Translations under genes and position numbers: made by a program | Part shown: positions 59,457 to 64,000 of the stretch, one piece after another | Numbering within the stretch: position 1 is the first letter of the stretch | Layout: each line of letters begins with the position of its first letter | Assembly: GCA_963798325.1 (NCBI GenBank) | Contig: CAWCSS010000008.1 | Location: 1,116,001 to 1,180,000, forward strand | Direction: 5' to 3' | From: Solirubrobacter sp963798325 | GTDB taxonomy: Bacteria > Actinomycetota > Thermoleophilia > Solirubrobacterales > Solirubrobacteraceae | DNA: 64,000 nucleotides | Notes under the pieces: generated by a model | What the model was told of the DNA's origin: nothing | Database searches by the model: none | Seen by the model: the letters and a program-made list of their open reading frames with translations, nothing else

Positions 59457-59481
59457 CTCCCGGACGGTACCGTCCGCGGGC
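59457..59481. promoter_or_regulatory. Shared 25-bp divergent promoter with a 16-bp palindrome
   Basis: The whole gap between the divergent starts at 59456 and 59482 is 25 bases. CGGACGGTACCGTCCG (59461-59476) is a perfect palindrome. It places TACCGT on the minus strand exactly seven bases before ATG 59456 and TACCGT on the plus strand eight bases before ATG 59482. The two -10 boxes overlap in GGTACC, so the polymerase can serve only one gene at a time. Confidence 0.65.
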
Positions 59482-60747
59482 ATGGAGTGGGTCAATTGGT
59501 CCGGCTCGCAGCGGGCACAGCCGCGGCGCTTCGTGATGCCGCGCTCCCGGGAGGAGCTCAAACGCGCCATCACCGACGGTCCGGCGCCGATCCGCGTGGC
59601 CGGCGCCGGGCACTCGTTCAGCGGCGGCGTCCCCACCGAGGGCACGCTCATCAGCCTCGACGACCTGCACCGCGTGCTCGACGCCGACGCCGGGTCCGGC
59701 CTCGTCCGCGTCGAGGCCGGCATCCGCCTCAAGCAGCTCTCGCTCGAGCTCCACGCCCGCGGCCTGGCGATGCCGAACCTCGGCGACATCGACGCCCAGT
59801 CGCTCGCCGGCGCGCTCGCCACCGGCACCCACGGCACCGGCACGACATTCCCGAACCTCTCGGGCCAGGTCCAGTCGGTCGAGCTGATCCTCGCCGATGG
59901 CAGCGAACGAACGATCGACGACGGCGACGAGCTCAAAGCCGCGCGCGTGAGCCTCGGCGCGCTCGGCGTGATCGTCGCCGTCACGCTCCGCTGCGTCCCT
60001 GCCTTCCGGCTGCGCAACGTCGATCAGCCGGAGTCGCTCGAGGACGTCCTGAGCACCCTGCAGGAGCGCGCCGACGCGCACGACCACTTCGAGTTCTGGA
60101 CCTTCCCGCACGCGGACGTCGCGCTCACGCGCGTGCACGAGCGCACCGAGGACCCGCCGCGGCGGCCCGGCAGGCTCGGCGCCTACACGAGCGACATCCT
60201 GCTCGACAACCACGCCTTCCGCGCGGTCAACGAGGTCGCGCGCCGCTTCCCGTCGACGATCCCGCGCCTGAACCGGTTCGCCTCCGCGGTCGCGTCGCAA
60301 CGCGAACGCGTCGACTGGTCCTACGCGATCTTCGCCAGCCAGCGGCTCGTGCGCTTCGAGGAGATGGAGTACGCGCTGCCACGCGAGAACGCGGTCACCG
60401 CCGTCCGCGCCGCCCGCGAGGCGCTCGAACGCCATCCGGTGAGCTTCCCGATCGAGCTGCGCTTCAGCGCCGCCGACGACGCCCTGCTCTCACCGGCGCA
60501 CATGCGCGAGTCCACGTTCGTCGCCGTCCACGTGTTCCGCTCGATGGCCTACGAGCCCGCGTTTCGCGACGTCGAAGCGGCCCTGTCGGCGCTCGGCGGC
60601 CGCCCGCACTGGGGCAAGCGCTCGTTCCTCACCGCGGCCGAGTTCGCGCCCCGCTACCCGCGCTGGGAGGCCTTTCAATCGATCCGTAAGAACCTCGACC
60701 CGGACGGCCGCTTCGCCAACGCCTGGATCCGAACCGTGCTGGGATGA
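59482..60747 (+). CDS. FAD-linked sugar-lactone oxidase (L-gulono/D-arabinono-1,4-lactone oxidase family)
   Basis: A 421-residue VAO-type flavoenzyme. The FAD domain has the histidine motif IRVAGAGHSFSGG (candidate for covalent FAD), ATGTHGTGTTFPNLSGQVQS and SLGALGVIVAVTLRCVPAF; the C-terminal ALO domain ends HWGKRSFLTAAEFAPRYPRW, with RKNLDPDGRFANAW. It oxidises an aldonolactone or polyol (alditol oxidase is the alternative). ATG 59482 (MEWVNWSGSQRAQP) is the family start. Two cupin genes follow, starting four bases after the stop. Confidence 0.9.
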   Translation: MEWVNWSGSQRAQPRRFVMPRSREELKRAITDGPAPIRVAGAGHSFSGGVPTEGTLISLDDLHRVLDADAGSGLVRVEAGIRLKQLSLELHARGLAMPNLGDIDAQSLAGALATGTHGTGTTFPNLSGQVQSVELILADGSERTIDDGDELKAARVSLGALGVIVAVTLRCVPAFRLRNVDQPESLEDVLSTLQERADAHDHFEFWTFPHADVALTRVHERTEDPPRRPGRLGAYTSDILLDNHAFRAVNEVARRFPSTIPRLNRFASAVASQRERVDWSYAIFASQRLVRFEEMEYALPRENAVTAVRAAREALERHPVSFPIELRFSAADDALLSPAHMRESTFVAVHVFRSMAYEPAFRDVEAALSALGGRPHWGKRSFLTAAEFAPRYPRWEAFQSIRKNLDPDGRFANAWIRTVLG

Positions 60748-60751
60748 CGCG

Positions 60752-61216
60752 ATGAAGACGTTCGACGTCCACGAGGCGTCCTTCCAGTACGACGAGAGCG
60801 ATCCGGAGGGCTACCGCTGCGGGATGGACCGCTTCGGGCCCAAGCTCGGCGCGGAGAAGCTCGGCGCCAGCCTCTACGAGCTCCCGGCCGGCCAGACGCT
60901 CGTCCCGTACCACTACGAGTACGACGAGGAGTGGCTGATGGTGCTCGAGGGCGAGCTCACCGTGCGCCATCCGGAGGGCGAGACGGTCATGAAGGCGGGC
61001 GAGATCACGGCCTTCCCGGCCGGCCCCGCGGGCGCGCACCAGACGATCAACCGCACCGATCAGACGGTGCGGATCATGATGTTCTCGACCCGGATCGAAC
61101 CGGCGGTCGCGGTCTATCCGGACTCCAAGAAGATGGGTGTGTGGACCGGCCGCAAGGACGAGCACGTGATGGTCCGGCTCGGCACCCGGCTGGAGTACTA
61201 CGACGGAGAGCTATGA
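60752..61216 (+). CDS. Cupin-domain protein, first of a tandem pair
   Basis: A 154-residue beta-barrel cupin. Motif 1 is PYHYEYDEEWLMVLEGELTV (metal-binding His/Glu: H-Y-E, then E) and motif 2 FPAGPAGAHQTINRTDQ with the fourth His. N- and C-terminal segments (FDVHEASFQYDESDPEGY, VYPDSKKMGVWTG) are shared with the next gene (about 60% alike by eye), so the two arose by duplication. It could act on a sugar lactone or amino compound produced by the preceding oxidase; no direct evidence. It overlaps the second cupin by ATGA. Confidence 0.85.
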   Translation: MKTFDVHEASFQYDESDPEGYRCGMDRFGPKLGAEKLGASLYELPAGQTLVPYHYEYDEEWLMVLEGELTVRHPEGETVMKAGEITAFPAGPAGAHQTINRTDQTVRIMMFSTRIEPAVAVYPDSKKMGVWTGRKDEHVMVRLGTRLEYYDGEL

Positions 61217-61674
61217 GGCACTTCAACGTCTTTGACGCGGACTTCGAATACGACGACGCCGACCCCGAGGGCTACCGCTCCGGGTCGCACCGGTTCGGGC
61301 CCAAGCTCGACGCCACGCGGCTCGGCGCGACGGTCTACGAGCTCCCGCCCGGCCAGGCGCTGTGCCCGTACCACTACGAGACCGAGGAGGAGTGGCTGCT
61401 GGTCCTCCAGGGCGAGCTCACGGTGCGCCACCCCGAGGGCGAGGAGGTCCTCAGGCCTGGCGACGTCGTGGCCTTCCCGACCGGCCCGTCGGGCGCGCAC
61501 AAGACGACCAACAACGGCAGCGAGACGGTGCGACTGCTGATGTGGGCCAACAGCGACCCGTCCGGGTACTGCGTCTATCCCGACTCGGACAAGATCACCT
61601 ACTGGGCGCCAGGCGAACGCAAGCGCATTCACCGCGGCGCCGACGCGCAGTACTACGACAACGAGCCCCTATAG
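61213..61674 (+). CDS. Cupin-domain protein, second of a tandem pair
   Basis: A 153-residue paralog with PYHYETEEEWLLVLQGELTV and FPTGPSGAHKTTNNGSET. The start motif FNVFDADFEYDDADPEGYRS parallels the first cupin. It overlaps the first cupin (ATGA at 61213-61216) and its last six bases run into the convergent aldolase-like gene, with the two stop codons interleaved in CTATAG. Both cupins may form heteromers. Substrate not known. Confidence 0.85.
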   Translation: MRHFNVFDADFEYDDADPEGYRSGSHRFGPKLDATRLGATVYELPPGQALCPYHYETEEEWLLVLQGELTVRHPEGEEVLRPGDVVAFPTGPSGAHKTTNNGSETVRLLMWANSDPSGYCVYPDSDKITYWAPGERKRIHRGADAQYYDNEPL

Positions 61675-62846
61675 GAACGTCTGGCCCTCGCCGCGGTAGG
61701 TCGGGACCGTCTCCACGATCTCGGTACCGCTGATGAGGTGCACGACGTCGAAGCGCTCGCACAGCTCGCCCGCCTTGGCGTGGCGGAACCACACGCGGTC
61801 ACCGACGCGCAGGTCGCGGGCGCCCAGCAGCGGCGTCTGCACCTCGCCGGCGCCCTCCGCGCGTCGAGCTTCAATCCGTGCGGGAGGAACGGCCGCGGCA
61901 GCCGGTCGCGCCCCGCGGCGCCGGACGCGGGATAGCCGCCGCCCAGCGCCGTCGCGATCTTCGCGGTCGGCTTGCGCACGACCGGCAACGCGAACAGCGC
62001 CGCCGGCGCGGGCGTGAACGCGCGGTAGGTGTCGAACAGGGTCGGCCCGTAGAGACCGCTGCCGGCCGCCACCTCGGTGACGGCGGGCTCGGCCGCGGTG
62101 CGCTCGATCGAGCCCGTCCCGCCGCCGTTGACGAACCGCAGCGGCGCGACGGAGCGCACCGCGTCGACGATCTCCGCTCGCCGGCCGGCGAGCTCGCGCG
62201 CGGACAGCGCCTGAAGGATCGGCAGCACGAGCGCCATCAGCGGCCTGCCCGGCGGCCGGTCGCCGACGCCCGCGATCTGCCCCTCGTAGGCCATCAGCCC
62301 GTCGAGCTCCAGGTACGGTCGCGAAACGATCTCCCGTGCGAGACCGGCCACCTGAAATGGATCGTGCAGCGGTGAGCGCTTCGCCCCGATAGTCATAACT
62401 CCGACACGCCAGCCGGCATCGACGTCGATGCACACGCGGACCGGACCAGCCGGTTCGGCGGCCGCGATCGCGTCGAGGTGCTCGCGGCAGTCGACCATCA
62501 CCGTGACGCGCTCGCGAGACCCTCCCTGAGCCAATTCGCGCAGTGCGCCGCGGTCCACGGTGGGGTAGGCGACGACCAGATCGTCAGCGCCCAGACCCGC
62601 CAGCCAGAGCGCTTCCGGCAGCGTGAAGCACAAGGTCCCGCGAAAGCCGCTCTTCAACGCACGGTCTTGCAGTGTGCGCACACGCAGGGATTTCGACGCC
62701 AGACGCAGGGGGACACCTCCGGCGCGCCGCATGAGGTCGGCGAGGTTGGCGTCGAAGGCATCGAGGTCGATCACCGCAAACGGCGGATCCATGCGGGAAG
62801 TGGCGATATCCAACCGGCTTTGGAGAGTTGTCTGGAGAAAGTTCAC
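61669..62846 (-). CDS. PLP-dependent D-threonine-aldolase/D-serine-deaminase-like enzyme, frameshifted near 61866
   Basis: An alanine-racemase fold enzyme of about 392 residues. The N-terminal part has FAVIDLDAFDANLADLMRRA and LRLASKSLRVRTLQ with the PLP lysine (ASKS), VCIDVDAGWRVGV, GLMAYEGQIAGVGDR and FVNGGGTGSIERTAAEPAVT. At about 61866 one base is missing or extra; the right reading continues EGAGEVQTPLLGARDLRVGD, RVWFRHAKAGELCERFDVVH and ends TYRGEGQTFL at 61669. GTG 62846 keeps the RLDIATSRMDPPFAVIDL start typical of relatives. The likely reaction is retro-aldol or deamination of a beta-hydroxy amino acid. Confidence 0.85.
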
Positions 62847-62880
62847 CCGAATCGGGGACGCTATCCGCTCCGAGATGAGC

Positions 62881-62886
62881 TAGAGT
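62881..62886 (+). promoter_or_regulatory. -10 box TAGAGT of the riboswitch transcript
   Basis: TAGAGT lies about 28 bases before the first paired bases of the c-di-AMP riboswitch. A 6-bp inverted repeat (GTCCCG 62885-62890, CGGGAC 62900-62905) starts inside it. Confidence 0.45.
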
Positions 62887-62908
62887 CCCGGCCGGAACAC
62901 GGGACATA

Positions 62909-63057
62909 ACGCCGAACCCGATGGTCGCCACGGCGACATAGGGGCGGGGGAACCAAGGTGTGGAGCAGGGGTCACTGCTCCGGGGGCGAATCGCCGCAGT
63001 ATGCGGTGTAGCGCGATGCTTTCCGCGCGAGCCCGACAGCTAACTCCGTAGGCGGTT
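62909..63057 (+). ncRNA. c-di-AMP riboswitch (ydaO-yuaA class)
   Basis: The aptamer carries the conserved class signatures: GGGGCGGGGGAACCAAGG (62941-62958), GGGGGCGAATC (62982-62992) and the very diagnostic CCCGACAGCTAACTCCGTAG (63032-63051). Hairpins are visible inside (GGAGCAG with CTGCTCC, CCGCA with TGCGG, GCGCG with CGCGC), and AACGCC pairs with GGC-GTT to close P1. The Shine-Dalgarno site GAGGAG of the NlpC/P60 gene lies five bases after P1. In known members ligand binding turns the gene off, by early termination or by blocking translation. Here no T-tract terminator is seen, so translational control is more likely. This class commonly controls cell-wall hydrolases in actinobacteria. 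Confidence 0.92.
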
Positions 63058-63073
63058 GAAAGAGGAGATCGTC

Positions 63074-63835
63074 TTGTCACGCTGTCGCACGCTCTGCGTG
63101 GGTCTGTTGTTAGCTGTTTTCGCGTTGCCTGTCGCGCAGGCTGATGCTCGTCGCATCACCTTCGGCGAACGCGACCTGCGCCAAGGAATGCGCGGCACGG
63201 ATGTGCGCGTGCTGCAGGGCTTCCTGACGAAGTACGGGATCAGAACGACCGTCGACGGCCAGTACGGCCGCAAGACGACCCGCAGCGTCCGCCGCTGGGA
63301 GCGCAAGATCTCGCTCCCCGTCGATGGACGGATGAGCCGCGAGGACGCGGCGACCCTGCGCGGTCAGGTCGAACAGGGCGCTTCCGCCCTTCAGGGTGCG
63401 ACCCCCGCACCTGCACCCACTGCGAACGCAACGCTGGGGGCCGACGGGTTGGCGACCGCGCCGGCAGGCGCGCCGCCCGAAGTGGTCGCGGTCATCGCCG
63501 CGGCCAATGAGATCGTGGGCAAGCCGTATCGCTACGGCGGCGGCCACGGGGATTTCGACGACTCGGGCTATGACTGCTCAGGCTCTGAGTCCTTCGCCCT
63601 CCACGGCGCCGACCTGGTCAGTCGGCCGATGAACTCCACCGAGTTCATGTCCTGGGGCGAAGCCGGTCCGGGTCAATGGATCACCAGCTACGCGAGTAGC
63701 GGGCACTCCTTCCTCGTGGTCGCCGGCCTGCGCTTCGACACGGGCTACAACAACTCGTCGTCATCCGGCCCGAAGTGGTCGGACCGGATGCGCCCGTCGG
63801 ACGGCTACGTCCAACGGCACCCAGAGGGCCTGTAG
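63074..63835 (+). CDS. Secreted NlpC/P60-like peptidase with peptidoglycan-binding domain, riboswitch-controlled
   Basis: A 253-residue exported protein. The signal peptide (LCVGLLLAVFALPVAQADA) is followed by a PG_binding_1 domain (LRQGMRGTDVRVLQGFLTKY, TVDGQYGRKTTRSVRRWERK), an Ala/Pro/Thr linker, and a peptidase domain with the likely catalytic cysteine in DSGYDCSGSESFALHGADL and the histidine in SSGHSFLVVAGLRF. YRYGGGHG, MSWGEAGPGQW and the end RHPEGL match the paralog at 34.3 kb. Start: TTG 63074 with GAGGAG six bases upstream; a TTG at 63056 in frame is inside the riboswitch. Confidence 0.88.
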   Translation: MSRCRTLCVGLLLAVFALPVAQADARRITFGERDLRQGMRGTDVRVLQGFLTKYGIRTTVDGQYGRKTTRSVRRWERKISLPVDGRMSREDAATLRGQVEQGASALQGATPAPAPTANATLGADGLATAPAGAPPEVVAVIAAANEIVGKPYRYGGGHGDFDDSGYDCSGSESFALHGADLVSRPMNSTEFMSWGEAGPGQWITSYASSGHSFLVVAGLRFDTGYNNSSSSGPKWSDRMRPSDGYVQRHPEGL

Positions 63836-63838
63836 GCG

Positions 63839-64000
63839 CTAGTAGTACTCGCGGTCCTGGACCACCGGTCGCTCGACGACCGCGGTGGTCCGGCGGCCGC
63901 GCCACTGGTTGAAGAAGAACAGCGAGAGCACGAAGCCGATCGCCCCGACGGCCATCAGAATCCAGCCGACGACAGCGATGTCCAGGCCGGAGATGGTGGC
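63839..64000 (-). CDS. DUF6458-family membrane protein, C-terminal part only
   Basis: The window ends inside this gene. The 53 visible residues read ATISGLDIAVVGWILMAVGA then IGFVLSLFFFNQWRGRRTTA and end RPVVQDREYY. The helix with VGWILMAVGAIGFVLSL preceded by a SGLD segment matches DUF6458 proteins, which have two membrane helices and a basic C-tail. Function unknown. The stop at 63839 lies three bases from the convergent NlpC/P60 stop. Confidence 0.75.
   Translation of the reverse strand, partial: ATISGLDIAVVGWILMAVGAIGFVLSLFFFNQWRGRRTTAVVERPVVQDREYY

Noticed and set aside
1..64000. Mobile elements, integrases, prophage or tRNA-linked attachment sites
   Set aside because: No transposase, integrase or phage gene, no terminal inverted repeats with target duplication, and no tRNA-like cloverleaf was seen.

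Overview
The window is very GC-rich, uses many GTG and TTG starts, and carries a gene set that fits a soil actinobacterium of the class Thermoleophilia, probably order Solirubrobacterales (Solirubrobacter/Conexibacter-like). Supporting signs are the SUF operon with a Rieske-type ferredoxin, secreted RCC1 and GSDH-type beta-propellers with Thr/Lys-rich C-terminal tails, a sigma factor with a long C-terminal extension, a DUF6458 protein and two-component/MacB cassettes. The assignment is inferred from content; no rRNA or tRNA gene is visible. I see no insertion sequence, prophage or CRISPR array.

Layout. 0-7 kb: typA, a four-domain secreted GH15 glucodextranase/glucoamylase and a secreted M1 peptidase. 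6.9-16.3 kb: Fe-S assembly in two blocks, rrf2-sufC-sufS-sufU and Rieske-sufB-sufD, separated by small membrane, lipoprotein, SDR and amidotransferase genes. 16.3-24.4 kb: RCC1-repeat protein, esterase, WYL regulator, a 1099-residue repeat surface protein and an SDR. 24.4-32.7 kb: LuxR/MalT-type regulator, DUF2269-like membrane protein, acyl-CoA ligase, O-methyltransferase, sigma factor with C-terminal extension, winged-helix protein and cystathionine beta-synthase. Almost every gene in this stretch is cut by single-base indels. 33.1-40.7 kb: cystathionine gamma-lyase/synthase, NlpC/P60-like protein, a Lys/Ala/Pro-rich histone-like protein, and an AAA ATPase-metalloprotease-hypothetical operon. 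40.7-46.2 kb: response regulator, histidine kinase, lipoprotein, membrane-fusion protein, ABC ATPase and permease in overlapping translational coupling. 46.2-55.2 kb: P450, a thymine-pyrophosphorylase-like protein, two membrane glycosyltransferases, a second two-component system and a UGM-like FAD enzyme. 55.3-64 kb: acidic protein, two GSDH paralogs with rhodanese, a sugar-lactone oxidase, tandem cupins, a D-threonine-aldolase-like enzyme, and a c-di-AMP riboswitch in front of a second NlpC/P60-like gene.

Working relationships. SufC/B/D/S/U build Fe-S clusters under an Rrf2 regulator with three cysteines. CBS plus MetB make a reverse transsulfuration pair. Two similar secreted NlpC/P60 proteins are controlled differently: only one has the riboswitch.

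The main novel signals are: (a) a repeated leaderless-promoter layout, TANNNT then 7 nt then the start codon, seen in front of at least eight genes; (b) one 16-bp palindrome that supplies the -10 boxes of two divergent genes 25 bp apart; (c) perfect 10-bp hairpins over two start codons in the sensor/efflux cluster; (d) a dispersed 21-nt structured element; (e) a 47-nt near-perfect palindrome between convergent genes; (f) a 40-residue Pro/Lys/Arg gene with a good Shine-Dalgarno site; (g) an uncharacterised AAA-HExxH operon. The frameshifts are best read as sequence error until resequenced.
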